From: Drosophila miranda
Taxonomy: Eukaryota; Arthropoda; Insecta; Diptera; Drosophilidae
NCBI RefSeq assembly: GCF_003369915.1
Contig: NC_046677.1
Location: 22,090,913-22,154,912 of the forward strand
Length of the DNA stretch: 64,000 nucleotides
Reading direction: 5' to 3'
Positions within the stretch are counted from its first letter, which is position 1. Each line of letters begins with the position of its first letter. Below the pieces are notes generated by a model. The model was not told where the DNA came from and did no database searches. It saw nothing but the letters and a program-made list of their open reading frames with translations. Of the stretch, positions 12,385 through 24,084 are shown one piece after another. The translations under genes were made by a program, and so were the position numbers.

Positions 12385-15300
12385 TCAGCTGAGCAGTGCC
12401 AGTAGCTCCGAGGTGCGCTCCAGGCAGCTACAGCCACATGTGGCACAAACAGTGTGTTTCTGAAATATAAATAAAGATTAAAGCCTCCTTTGCAGGTTAA
12501 GAGTAAATAGAATTAGGGAAACACCATATAACAGCTTTTTGGTGCCTCATGCAACATCTAAGGAGTTGCCTAGTCTTTGATAGAACTCACCTCAAACCAC
12601 TGCATCATGTGATCCATGTGTCCGCCATGGCCACAGGCCAGACAAGCGTTCGCTGCTCCTTTGACAGGCAGACGACAGAGAACACAGTATAGCGCCGGCC
12701 TCTTGCAGAACTCACATTTCGGAGTGCGCTTCGGCTTGTTGCAAGTGCCGCACTCGGTGACAAACTCCACGCCTTGGATGGGAGGTGGTGTGTTCTGTGT
12801 GTGCTTGAGGATAAGGGCCCGCTTTGAGAGGAGCTGCCAGCCAAAAAGAATCTCGGAATAGGCACGCTTGAACTGGTCGAACAGCGGCATCTTGGTGCGT
12901 CTGATCAGAGAACAGGAATAGGCATCGGCTTGCAACTGTTTGACGTCCAGCCAGTCCAGGGAGTCCGACCAGGAATTGCTGCGCATCTGCTTCATCTGCT
13001 GCCAATGGCTGGAGGAGCTGGACTTTACGTCCAACGGGAGCACCGTGTGGTAAGGCGACAGCTGAGCGTTCAGTTGCGGTGGCAAGCGACTGGGCACGGC
13101 CACGTCCATTATGCCACCCGTGGGACACTTGTCGAACAGGCAGGCCAAGAGGACGGACGTCTGAATATCACCCGAGCTGGCGTAGTGCATGATCAGCGAC
13201 TCCAGCAGGGATTTCTTGAAGGGATCCTTGTAGAAGAGCAGCTCATTCATCGTCTCGTGCGGTACATGCGGAGTGGCTATCAATTCCGCCAGCAGCCAGA
13301 CGGGCAACAGGTCCATGCGTCCATACTTGCGACAGATCTCGAGATTGCGCCGGCACGTCTCTGCTATGTTGTGCTTGTCCAAAGAGAATTCCCTGGCCAT
13401 GTTGCGGCTGACATGGAGAAGACTGCTGGCATCGTAGACATGCACCACGGGACTGCCATTCATCTGCCTAATGGCACGCTGTTTTCCTGGTTTGAGTGAA
13501 ATCATCCGCTCCTGGAGATAAAATGACGCGTTTGCATCCCTTTGGGCTGTGCCCATTACATTACCTAGCAGCCCGCTGCCGTTGATGGCAGACAGAGTCC
13601 TTGGGGTCATCGACTGATGCTGTCGGAGGGTCAGCCGCTTGTTGTTCACGGGCTGGGCAAACGTGGTCAGCATGCCAATTGCATTGAAATGCACGCCCGA
13701 AGTGCGTGGAAAGGGAATGCAAGCATCGTGCAGGGCACTCGAGAGAGCTCCCTCCAGCCTGGGAGACTGCAGCAGCAGTTGACTTCGGTCTTCGCCCACG
13801 CCCCCGACAGCAGCCACCTTCTTTTTCATGGCCGCCACCAGAGCACGCAGACATTGCTCCAGGCAAGTGCGTGATTTCTTGACTCGCTGCAGGGCGTTGC
13901 ATCGCAGGATTTTCATGAGTATGGCACTAACCTCGCTGGACAGCGTCGTGCCCTGGCACAGCTGAAACACTGGCGGGACACTGGGACTGGGATACGATGT
14001 GGCGAAGGTGACCTGCAGTATGACCGTGTGCCCACCCGCACAGATCTTGAAGCAGGCATACCGCTTGATGGCATCCAACATGTCCACCTCCACATGCGGC
14101 ATGTTCGTGTTCAGAAGCGAGAACTCGTGATGGAGCGAGCACGTGGGTTGATCTGTCAGCGACCTGGCTATATGCGGCTCCTCCCGGCGACAGTAGCCAC
14201 CCCCGAAACTTGGCGAGCGTGCCATGGGCAGCGTATTGCATGCCCCATCGCCCGTAGATATGGGCAGCGAGCCAGCGGTCGCCGCCACCGAACGTGGATG
14301 CAAGAACTCTGGCGGCGTGGGCACTCTCAGTTCACTCAACTCGGGCTCATAGCGTGGTTCCTCTTCGTCGGCGGATGGCTCGCACAGCCTCAACATATTG
14401 TCATCGATTTTCCAAACTCTCAACGTGCGATCTCTGGACCAGGTAACCAGCTCCTGAAAGGTAAATCCATGATTAAATCATCCGTAGGAGGGGGTATGCT
14501 TACAATTTCAGTGAAATTCTCGCGATTGGGACGCCAGGCAAAGTCCAGAATGACATCCGTGTGACCCACAAACGAGCAAATGGGATCCGTTTGTTTGCTA
14601 TTGCTCCAGAGCAGCAGACTATTCTCGCCGCGGCCCAAATGTGGCACCACAATGCTAACCAGGCCGTTGCCAATTGGCTGCAATACAGTTTAGATTTAAA
14701 TTACGTATTTTAGAGCCATAAGGTAGGGGGGATGGGACACTACCGTGTAGCGTGCTCGCCAAACCGGCGACATTGTGGTGATGATCTTCTCTGCTCTGCG
14801 GGGATTGCACACATCAAAATACTTGACAGTGCCATCCTGGCTGGCAGTGGCTAGGCACGTCTCTCGCCTGTGACTCCAGTTGATGCCATGAACTCGATTC
14901 AAATGGGCTGTAATGTAATGCGTGGGACAGCTACCCTTGCGTATGTCCCAAATCCGTAGATCGCCATCATGGGCGGCAGCCAGCAGATTCCCCGACACGC
15001 GATTGAACCCCACCTGAGTGGCACCAGCTGCAAAAATAGAACAGAGCACACATGAGAGGAGAATCCATGGGGATCGATGCAATCTATTTACACATGCAGA
15101 CGGCATTCAAGGAGAGGGCTGGCTTGCGCGGCTCCCGCAGGTCCCAAATGTGTGAGAAGGTGTCAATGGAGCAACTGACCAGCAAATTGGGATCCTTGCC
15201 ATGCCAATCAATGTCGGTCACAGTGCGGGTGTGTCCACGCAGCGAGTTCTCATAGTAGGGCTCTGCCGGACCCCAGCGCACAATGTCAATATGCTGGCTC

Positions 15301-15711
15301 GTCTGCAAGAAGGAAAAATCATGAAAATCGTCCTGCTCAAGGATTCACTTCTCTTACGGCTATTGCGCAGAACTCTTTACGGCTGGAGGTTATGGCAAAC
15401 TCCGCCACAGACACCTCGTACTTGGACTGGCGCTCGTGACGTCGCAGAGTTCCATCGTCTTGGCCCAGGCGCTGCAAGGCGAGATAACCACGCCCCGCCA
15501 GTAGCACCCACTGGCCGGAATAGTCTACGGACATGGCCGTAGCCTGGGAATCGCGGTGCTCATAGTATTTGTTGCTTTGTCTTATGATGTATGTCTGTTC
15601 AGAGGCGGCACTGGAACTGGTGCCTGTGCCAGCGCCTCCCATTCCTGTGACTCCACCAGCAGCACCACCGCCTGCGCGCTCTCCCGATCGCAGAGTCTCC
15701 GTTGGTGGCAT
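12385..15711 (-). CDS. Wdr59: Wdr59, GATOR2 complex subunit
   Basis: Six coding exons on the minus strand: 15711-15358, 15302-15092, 15027-14744, 14677-14504, 14453-12591 and 12459-12385, giving 986 residues. The N-terminal third is a WD40 propeller (LRGHTRTVTDIDWHGKD, SASQDG-type and LRIWD repeats). An RWD domain follows at about residues 450-560. The C terminus is a RING/zinc-ribbon with paired cysteines (CGTCNKPKRTPKCEFCKRP, CRLPVKG..ACLACGHGGH). The last pair of ligands, CATCGCSC, comes from a 75-nt final exon that a single-ORF reading misses: the apparent end at 12570 runs into a GTGAGT donor. WDR59 with Wdr24, Mio, Seh1/Nup44A and Sec13 forms GATOR2, which opposes GATOR1 at the lysosome and activates TORC1. 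Exon 2 ends at a weaker donor (T|GTAAAT), chosen because it alone keeps frame (VCM-S-GATQ). Known in D. melanogaster as CG4705, from memory. Confidence 0.92.
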
Positions 15712-16195
15712 CTTTTCCGTTAATGTGAGTGTGCGGGGTGATGTGGACGATGTGTAACCAAAACAGGATCAAATTAGTCCATTTTGTGCAACAAACAAAT
15801 AAAAATTAAACAACGAAAAAACAACTGATAAGGGGAATGATGGAATTTCTTGACCTTCCCCACGCTCCCCCCTCCAAGCAGTGCTGTAAAACGCGAGTAT
15901 CTTGCATTTTAAGTGTGACCGGAGTGTTTAGAAGCTTTTTAGCCTTGCCCGCCAGATTCAAATCCATTCAAGCCAACCCAACCACTGAAATCCACTGGAA
16001 CTACGGTACAGATATATAATATATATAACGGTCACCAGTTAATGCAGAAATACCAAAAACTAAACGGTAAGTTACGTTGTTTTCATGCATTTTACGTATT
16101 TGACATAAGATCACACTGGAACGCAGAGTTGCTGTGCAATCGATGAGAAGTCAAAATTTAAATTTGAATTCAAATTTCTGCAAGTCTAATTTTCT
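15712..16195 (-). promoter_or_regulatory. Wdr59 5' region with Motif-1-like elements
   Basis: About 200 bp upstream of the Wdr59 ATG is AAGTGTGACCG (15911-15921), the reverse complement of a one-mismatch Motif 1 (M1BP site). A second near copy, ATCACACTGG, lies at about 16110. This is a usual TATA-less housekeeping promoter arrangement. A TATATAAT-rich piece at about 16011-16030 is not at a TATA-box distance from any start I can support. Confidence 0.5.
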
Positions 16196-16671
16196 TTTAT
16201 TCATGTATATTTCACAACATCTTCTGACACAAAACTGTTCACATACACACCACACACATAACACATAAAGGGATCTGTTTAACCAGCTATAAGTTCGCTA
16301 TCAATTCTGTCACATTTCTCATTGACTATTATACAAAAATAAATGGGGCAACGAATTTTATAATTTGATCAATATTAAGATTAATTGTTATTGTGTTGTA
16401 TTGTCCGCTAATTTAAGGAAAACTAAACCATTTTTCTACGCTACCACTACCAAAACTACAAATGCATATACATATGTATATGCACAGGAGAATGGAAACT
16501 CTTTCACATTAAAGAGCTTTAAAAGTGGATTATTTTTTATACAAAGTGTACGCATAGCATATCTATTTCATAGAAATAAACTTAGTGGTATGGCTAAGGC
16601 TACGTATTGGGTCTCAAGTCTTTGACAAACTACCCCTCCTTGTCCCGTCCCACCCCAAATGCTTATCTGAC

Positions 16672-18708
16672 TTATCTATGGCAATAGCAAAACATTTTAA
16701 GTGCCGGATCATTCATGCAGTAGCTCTGACTCCCATACAGATTGATGCGACTGATGGTTCCGGTCAGTACACTCGTATATCCCGACATCCTCACCGTCGA
16801 CTCGAAGACAGCCAGGCCGGGCTTCGTTTGCATACGCAGCGTAATATCCACGGCATAGTCCGTGGATATATTCTTGACAATCTTGTGATGCGGGGCTGCA
16901 ATGAAAGCCTGCAGTATGGAGTTCAGATAGAGCGTTCGGCACTGGGCGTTCTCCTTCAGTCGATTGTTGATGAAACGCACCACATAGCGTGCGGCGCGCT
17001 GCACCCGGCCATCGTTGGTCTGAATCTCCTGGCGCTGATGGCACGTGCACCAATGGGAGGCGATGCCAGCCTGCTCGCACGTCCTTTCCGCCGGTATGGG
17101 CAGAAACAGGCTGATGCCGCGCGGCAGGATGCCATCGACATCATTGAACTCTTCAGCCTTCTTCAGCACTTGTTCTGCCTCCAGGTTGCCCATATCCAGC
17201 AGATGCAGCATTGTGGCATGCACATCGAAGGGCGTGGCCAATCGTCGCGAGTTTGTTCTCAGATTGGCTATGGCCTCCGGGTAGCGTTCGTTCATCCACG
17301 GCGGATAGAGCATGGTCATCAGCGGCTGTCGTTCCTCCATCATGCCCTGGTAGGTGCGCCGAAAGGAGCCCCAGCGCAGGCCGTGATCGGACAGAAGCAT
17401 CACCACCGTACGATTGAGCACTCCCGCGTACTGGAGCTGTCGGAGACGCGTGACCATGGCCTCATCCAAGAGTGCCGGAAAGTTGAAGTAGTCATGGGTG
17501 AGGGTCACAGTCCACAAGAACGAGAAGAACAGGTCCTTGCCCATCTTTGGCACCATTTTCGTCAGATATTCCAAGAGCACATCCGGCGTTCGTCTGCCGC
17601 CCATGCAGAGCTTCACATTGACGTCCTTTTTGTAGGCCAGCGTACGTTCCATTTCCAACAGGATGGGCCGCAGATAGTAGTCCGTCGGCTGCTTATGGAA
17701 CCCATTCTGATTAAAGTTGAACGCCGATATCCGTCCGACATCCTCGGCAAAAAGGGTCTTGTAGCCAGCCTGCTGGTAACGCTTCCAAATGAAAGAGCAC
17801 CCGTCGTAGGTCTGCTTGGCCTTGGGTGCACAGGCGATGTTCAGCTCCTGATCGTCCAGACCGCTCAGCATTGGCACTATGTTGGGGAAAGTGTTGTCCC
17901 CCACCTTGTTGTAGCCCCAGAGTTCGACGTGGGACAGATTCTTCTTGATGTAAGCGGCCGTCTTTCGCATTTGTCGAAGGAAGTTCAAGTGCGAGAGACT
18001 GTCAATGCCCAGGATCATCACAGACAGTCGCTCCGAGGCGGCCTCCTTGCTCTGATTAAAGCTAACCCTCTCCACACCCGGCCTGGTCGTGATCTTCTGC
18101 ACTGGCTTGTCCACCGCAAAGAAGTGGCAGTCCTTGTAGATGCAACGGTCTGTGGAGTCGTAGCACCAGAGGCAGAAAAACTCCATTTCCGGCGGCAGAT
18201 GCATGACCTTCTCCAGCTTAAAGCTGACGCCCGACGAATAGGTGTTGTTCCAGTCATTTTTCCGCTTCACCTCCGTATAGTTGCAGCTCACGGCGGACAG
18301 ATCGCTGATGTTATAATGTGATAGAAGCTCGTTGGTGTTCAGATTCAGATGCATTTCGCCAGGCACACTGTCACTGGTACGCGTCAGCGGTTTGTTGCAC
18401 TTGTAGGCACTCGGCTTGAAAATGAATTGGGCTATGTTGTCATCGACCACCTCAAAGTGTGGCATGCGGCAGCCGGTGGTTTCCACAAAGTACGCCCGAC
18501 TCAGTTTGCCACCGTACGAGTCCTCGATCCTGGCCACAAAGTCGAAGCCATCGCGGAAGCGGAGTAGCTTTGTCCTCAGATTATAGTCGACGCACAGATA
18601 CGAGAAGACGCACAGGCAGAATATGACAATCACAATCTTCTTGAACTGCCCGCGATTCTTGTTCATGTTGTAGTAGCGATAGTAGTGCTGCAGGTCTCTT
18701 TTCGTCAT
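16672..18708 (-). CDS. DUF229 family type II membrane protein, sulfatase-like fold
   Basis: This is one long exon of 678 residues. A single hydrophobic segment at residues 25-43 follows a basic N terminus, so it is a type II membrane (Golgi or secretory) protein. The rest is a DUF229 domain of the alkaline-phosphatase/sulfatase superfamily. The core begins VMILGIDSLSH (Asp236-Ser237, the usual position of the metal ligand and nucleophile). Later motifs are TLTHDYFN and LLSDHGLRWG (Asp441-His442, metal-binding type). Many cysteines and N-glycosylation sequons fit a lumenal domain. Substrate is unknown for these fly proteins. The frame stays open upstream of Met1 to a CTGCAG acceptor at about 18738 and encodes SKYLLDPKF just before it. 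The true N terminus may therefore lie in an upstream exon ending near 18850. I did not recognise which of the several fly DUF229 genes this is. Confidence 0.88.
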   Translation of the reverse strand: MTKRDLQHYYRYYNMNKNRGQFKKIVIVIFCLCVFSYLCVDYNLRTKLLRFRDGFDFVARIEDSYGGKLSRAYFVETTGCRMPHFEVVDDNIAQFIFKPSAYKCNKPLTRTSDSVPGEMHLNLNTNELLSHYNISDLSAVSCNYTEVKRKNDWNNTYSSGVSFKLEKVMHLPPEMEFFCLWCYDSTDRCIYKDCHFFAVDKPVQKITTRPGVERVSFNQSKEAASERLSVMILGIDSLSHLNFLRQMRKTAAYIKKNLSHVELWGYNKVGDNTFPNIVPMLSGLDDQELNIACAPKAKQTYDGCSFIWKRYQQAGYKTLFAEDVGRISAFNFNQNGFHKQPTDYYLRPILLEMERTLAYKKDVNVKLCMGGRRTPDVLLEYLTKMVPKMGKDLFFSFLWTVTLTHDYFNFPALLDEAMVTRLRQLQYAGVLNRTVVMLLSDHGLRWGSFRRTYQGMMEERQPLMTMLYPPWMNERYPEAIANLRTNSRRLATPFDVHATMLHLLDMGNLEAEQVLKKAEEFNDVDGILPRGISLFLPIPAERTCEQAGIASHWCTCHQRQEIQTNDGRVQRAARYVVRFINNRLKENAQCRTLYLNSILQAFIAAPHHKIVKNISTDYAVDITLRMQTKPGLAVFESTVRMSGYTSVLTGTISRINLYGSQSYCMNDPALKMFCYCHR

Positions 18709-18839
18709 AAACTTCGGGTCCAGCAGGTATTTGCTTCTGCAGGATACAGGGAGATTGATAAAAAAGGGATTTAATTTGCAGAATTTGCAGTATAAATCGT
18801 TTGGGTTTGTATTTTTTTATAAGAGTATTAATGTCAATG

Positions 18840-18905
18840 GAAAAATACCCATAATCGGGGCGTGCCACAGATTGTAATTCCAACGCAGTTGAAATTTGCT
18901 GAAAA
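18840..18905 (-). other. Possible upstream exon of the DUF229 gene
   Basis: On the minus strand, after a TTTTTCAG acceptor-like run, a short open stretch (QISTALELQSVARPDYG) ends at GG|GTATTT. It joins in phase to the A|AGCAAATAC acceptor before the DUF229 exon. No in-frame ATG precedes it before a stop, so it may instead be 5' UTR. Low confidence. Confidence 0.25.
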
Positions 18906-18908
18906 AGG

Positions 18909-21900
18909 TTTTATGTTACCTTTCGCTTACGACACTATTTGTAAAGTGAAGTTCTGGGTTTTTAAAAAATGCTGCTAGTATATCTGATCAAATAATAAAA
19001 GGTATATTGATTTCGGATAAACGACTTAGTATGTTGGATACGGCTGCACCTGGACGGAGCCCTAATCTGTTTGAAAAATGTTGCGGCACACCGAGTGGCA
19101 TTACACCTGTGGCGACAGCGGACGTTTCTTAGGGAAAGGTTTTAGCTATTACGCAATGATTTGATTAACTTGAGGTTAGGGTTAAGTTTACAATATTAGG
19201 CACAGGGGGTGCGCTCTGTTTCCCTTGAGTGTCGCTCGCAGACTTCATCATCGATTTAGATTTAGTTCTTTATTCTTTTCGATCTCCTGGTACGCCCAGA
19301 GAAAATATGAAAGACATGCATAAATCATATTTCCAAATATGAAACCATTGACCCTGTGAAAACTTTTATTGCCGAAACACAATACAAACATACATCACAG
19401 GAAGTAGAAGATCAGAAGCAACAGCACTTGGTTAAATCGGTAGATACGTCGATTAAATAAATTTCCTACAAGCTATTAGTGATTTATATTTATATTGAAT
19501 ACATTGTTTGCTTCTTAGAAAAGCAGAATCGGATCACTTGAAATCAATTTCATTACTAATTACGGCTCACAGCTAACAGCTTACGAAGTGCAGCTGCAGT
19601 GACGTGTGGGAGCCGAACGCGGCGTGTGCTCGGGTCGGCTCGTCTTCGGCGGACTGTGGGAACTGTGGGTGTGGGCGGCAGCATAAGAGAATAGCGGGCC
19701 GTGGCCCTTAAGAGTGCTATAACTTAAACAGGCGGAATTATTAAGAAAAAGCTTACAAGCTTACATTTGCTAAGCAAAGTGTGCTGGAAGTGTCTTGGCT
19801 GAAGAATACCCCATCTTAGGGCTCAGTTTGGTTTGGTTCATTGGCTTGATATTTCGCTGAAGCTCCTTTCAGTCTTCACTGACCTTTGTGAAGGCACTGC
19901 TGGGTTCTTTTGGGTTCATTGTCTCCGTTAGCCTTCACTCACGAGCCATTAATTGAGGCAACAGAACAACATAATGAATGCCCACAACAAGAGGAGCAGC
20001 TCGAGTGGCCACTCAGCCGAAAGCCCTTAATCCGCTGCCCACCCTCCACCACCACCTAGCCCCATTTCCCTTCAGCCAGCCACAGGCTTTTCCTTGAAGC
20101 AGGGAATTATTTAAGCTGGCGCTAAGTCATAAATATTCAGGCGAGGAATGCCCATCCATATGCCCCTGCCCAAGAAAGTAGGCAGCTCTGGCTTACAGTC
20201 GTATGTACAGATGCAGTGTGGACGAGATTTTCCGTTAACCCACTTCGCCCAGGTGCAATCCATTCAACACAAATTTCTTTTCCCATCCATCCGATTTTGT
20301 ACAAAAACAAATTCTCAATTGACACTTTGGATTGCTTTTTACTCGAGCAAACACACACACACACACACACGCACAAAAGAAAGGCTAGGCTGCAGGGAGT
20401 CAAAGCAAGAGATACCCTTTCTGAGGCATGGTTTGGTATGAATGCTATGTGAAAGGGGGTTGGATTTGTATGCAATTTGTCTTTTGATTGGTATCTAATT
20501 ATGTAAAAACATGGACAATTGATGGACAATGCCTGTATTGCTTGGAATTTATTCCCAAAAACAGCCTAAGAGCCTAGTTGCTCTGGCTTACTATAAATTA
20601 TAATGTGGGATACATCTCAGTCTACAATATTGTAAACAAATAAATTATAAGTTCCAAAATAGACTGCTTTTTTCCCCTCTATCGCATACATATTTATTTA
20701 TGTTCTAATTTATCCGATCTTGCCAGTTCTGATCTACATATATTCTGTGTGACAAGTCTATATCGACTAAGATAACTATATACAACAGTACACCATCCTT
20801 CCTTGCGTTACCAACATCTCATCAATATCATAATACCCTTTTTGAAGCTTACAATAACACAGAAATGAAATGGGTTGAAAAGGAGGACGAAAGAGACCGA
20901 TAGTGAGGCAGGAGAGAAGTAAGCATTGAGCATTGAAATGGCATTCGATGCTGCTGGCGATGACACACAATGACACACCTGTCTCCTCTCCCTCTCTTCG
21001 CTCTCTCTCTCTATGCTATGCCTTTCGGTGACTTAAATGTCTCCTCTCCCCTTTACAATCTCCCTTCATCTCCCACACCGTACTCACTCATAGCTCAAAT
21101 CGCCGTATTTTCGCATATCCTTCGCACTGTAGTAGGTACGCATCTTTCCAAACAAATCCTGACGCGCTCTAAGTTCTGCTTTGCTCTTCTCACCCCGCTC
21201 TCTGTTCTTCACACTCAAGTCCTTGACATGTTGTTTGCTTTCTGTTTAGCTGCCTTTTGTCTCTGCCTCTTGTTTTGGCTCTTCTAGCATGTGCCGTTCT
21301 GCTCACTTCTGTTGGCACCACTAAATGTTTGTGTGGCACATTTTCATTTTATGCACTTTCGATACAACAATTTTCACACGACTGCACTAGCTGCTGCTGC
21401 TGCCGCTCCTCCTCCTCCTCCTTGCGGTGGCCGTTCCAAATGTGTTATGTTGTTGTTGCTGGTATCGTTTTTGATTGCTTTTGCGGGAGAAATTACTGCA
21501 GTTTATTTCCGTTGATGCCTGCTCATCAATGAAAGGCTGAATCGAGCATTGCCAAAGTTTCGGAAGCTGTGCCAGGTCCAGGCTCCAGGCTCCAGACTGG
21601 CTGGATTACTGCCTCTCTCTCTCTCTTACTGGCGTGTGTGGGTAAGTTGTGCGCATGCGTGTGATTTGAACAGCTGTTCCCAGGGATGCTGTGGCACAGA
21701 AAATACACGGCGGGAAATATTTGTAGCTATTGTGCTTGCAAGGGAAACGTATGCATATAAAATATAAATCAATTTAATCTTTTCTTAATTTAAATCCCGG
21801 GAATGTTTTGCAAAACTAGGAATATAGAAAAGCTATTCTCTCTAAAAATAAGGCTAAATCATATTGAAAGCCGAATGTGTCTATAACAGGATTCTTCCGA

Positions 21901-23951
21901 GAGCCTTTAATATTTCCCGAATAAACAACATTAATTTGGAGCTCCTCGTTTCCTACTGGCAATTTTTCAAGGTCAGAGTTGCACTTAGCCAATTGTAAGC
22001 CAGTCTTTGCAAAAAGAGAAGAGTCTATACCAAACATAGCATCTTAAGCGGCTTTGTTGTATCTTTTTTTAGACGTAAGACCTGCACAGATCAGGAATCT
22101 AGATAGTTACTCGTATCTATATATCTACACGTGTACATTAACAAATGGAGTTATTTTTCCGAAAAGCAGATATGCAATATTATGTTTTGTCCATTCGACA
22201 TGCAGACGTGATTTCCTTGTTGTGAAAAGTCTTTGCCCGATGTCCAGAAGCTCTCTCTGAGATACTGGCTATAGTTTCTGATTTATCTAGGGTTTCAAGC
22301 GAGATAGAATGAACCAAAGTACATATGCATATAAACTTTTACCTAGGACTCGATTAGTTCTACTGTAATCTGCTGTAGTTTATAAGCTCCAATAAGCTCC
22401 TATTAAGTTAGGTCTGTAATAATAATGATTGGAATCCATCTTAAACGCATTAACTGACATGCATATGAGTGGAGAATTTTACTTGTTTTCCCAAATGTTT
22501 ATGGCATAGTTGTGGGCTTTAATTGCGATTCGATTTGCATGTTGCAAATACATATATGTAGCAAGCTGCGTAATTAACCGTAGGATTCTTTTTGCCAGCC
22601 AATGTTTTATGGCCAATGACCTTTGGTTTGCAGAGCTCGCTCCCGCTGTTCCTCGAGAGAAATCTTCGTCTTGATTGGTTTTGGGTATTTTGCGTGTCAG
22701 TGGGAGTCAGCCTCCCATCTACACAAAAACGGTTTAATGTGTGTTAAATATTCATAGATATAATTGAAGTCTAATGGAATGGAGAGCAAAGAGTGATTAT
22801 CTTTTTGGCATGAAAAATAATCTGTAAAAGATGTTAATATTTGGTTAATTGCGCTTTACCTCGAAGGAAAAGTCCCTGGATAAAAATTGGATAACTCAAA
22901 GGCTGATAAAATTGCGCATCCAGCACATGTACAGAATATTGTATACTGTTCTGTTGAAATAAATATTCGAAAAATAAGGCAAAAATTAATGAGCCTTAAA
23001 CACAGAATCCCTATTCAGACTTCGAGTACGAGTGCTCTTTGTGCACTGCAATTTCAGAGTTATTTACATGCAAAATACTTAAGTATCGCACACACACAGA
23101 ACGACCAAGAGAGAGAGAGAGATAGAGAGAGAGAGGCAAAGGACACATGCAGCGAGGAGTCAACAGAGTTCGTCCATGCCTGAACATTTTGCCATTCCTC
23201 CACCTCAGGGCTGAACAGCCAACAAGTGGAGAGCCAAGGCAGAGCAATCCTGCCAAGGGACTTTCGCATATCGCTCATTAGACGGACCTACCAAAAAAGC
23301 GCAACAGGCTGCAACAAACCCACACAGACACATACATATATATGTGCACTGGGGAAAACCAGGAGCAACTAGAAAATACATTTTCAAATACTTTAAGTTC
23401 AAGTTTCCGAATGGAAATATAGAATTTTTAATGATTTTAAATACAACGCAAGGACTTTATATTAAGGGGGAGCTGTTTCCATATGGGTATTGCATTTATA
23501 AAGCATTGCCGTTCATCCAGACTATGAAAAACTACTGGTAAACGTGTGGTATAGAGGTACTATCAAACCACTCAAATAGCTCGAGATCAAAATGAAATTC
23601 TACTTGATAATTCAACTCATGTTTTTTTTTCCTGTGTACATAAACTGTGTATATCACCCACGTACCATCGTATGTGTGTGTGTGTGTGTTAATAACTTGG
23701 CTGCAGGCAGGACATGGATTTCCATGTTCAATAATTACAGCAACAACAGACACAAGCAGTCCCTGCGAGAGTGTGGGAGAGAAAGCAGCGTAAATCAAAG
23801 TATGAAAAAAGCATTTCACTGTTGATCAGACCACCGCACTGCCCCGCCCCCTTTGAAGCTGTTCCTTGGCGATTAACAAGCATTTATAATGTTTCATTAT
23901 TGTAAAAAAGGACGAGGAAAAAAGCCAACCGAAACGAGGACCTGCTTCTGC
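18909..23951. other. Intergenic region, no gene seen
   Basis: About 5 kb lies between the DUF229 gene and AstCC. No open frame has codon usage, splice context or similarity that I would defend. It contains a GC-rich patch at 19590-19690, a CA repeat (20349-20370), CT runs (21000-21013, 21605-21626), a GAGA run (23108-23133) and a GT repeat (about 23671-23688). It probably carries AstCC regulatory DNA. Confidence 0.6.
20349..20370. repeat. (CA)n microsatellite
   Basis: An uninterrupted AC dinucleotide run of about 11 units. Confidence 0.95.
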
Positions 23952-23990
23952 TATAAAAGCGTCAGACGCATAAAGGCAACGCTTCAGTTG
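23952..23990 (+). promoter_or_regulatory. AstCC core promoter (TATA + Inr)
   Basis: TATAAAAG at 23952-23959 is followed by TTCAGTTG, an initiator match, at 23983-23990. The spacing is about 33 bp, slightly long but acceptable. It predicts a 5' UTR of about 100 nt before the AstCC ATG at 24085. Confidence 0.7.
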
Positions 23991-24084
23991 AAATTTCAAA
24001 AGTGTCGAAAGCAGAATTCTGAGCCAAAGCATCCGAGTGGCAGGAAGGATTGACATTAATTAGTTTTCTGCAGCTAGAAACGTA

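Noticed and set aside
12570-12590. Apparent C terminus VSSIKD of Wdr59
   Set aside because: These codons are intronic: the sequence is a GTGAGT donor, and the true last exon at 12459-12385 completes the zinc-binding motif.
16585-18321. 578-codon + strand open frame opposite the DUF229 gene
   Set aside because: It is the antisense shadow of the long DUF229 exon and carries no family motif itself.
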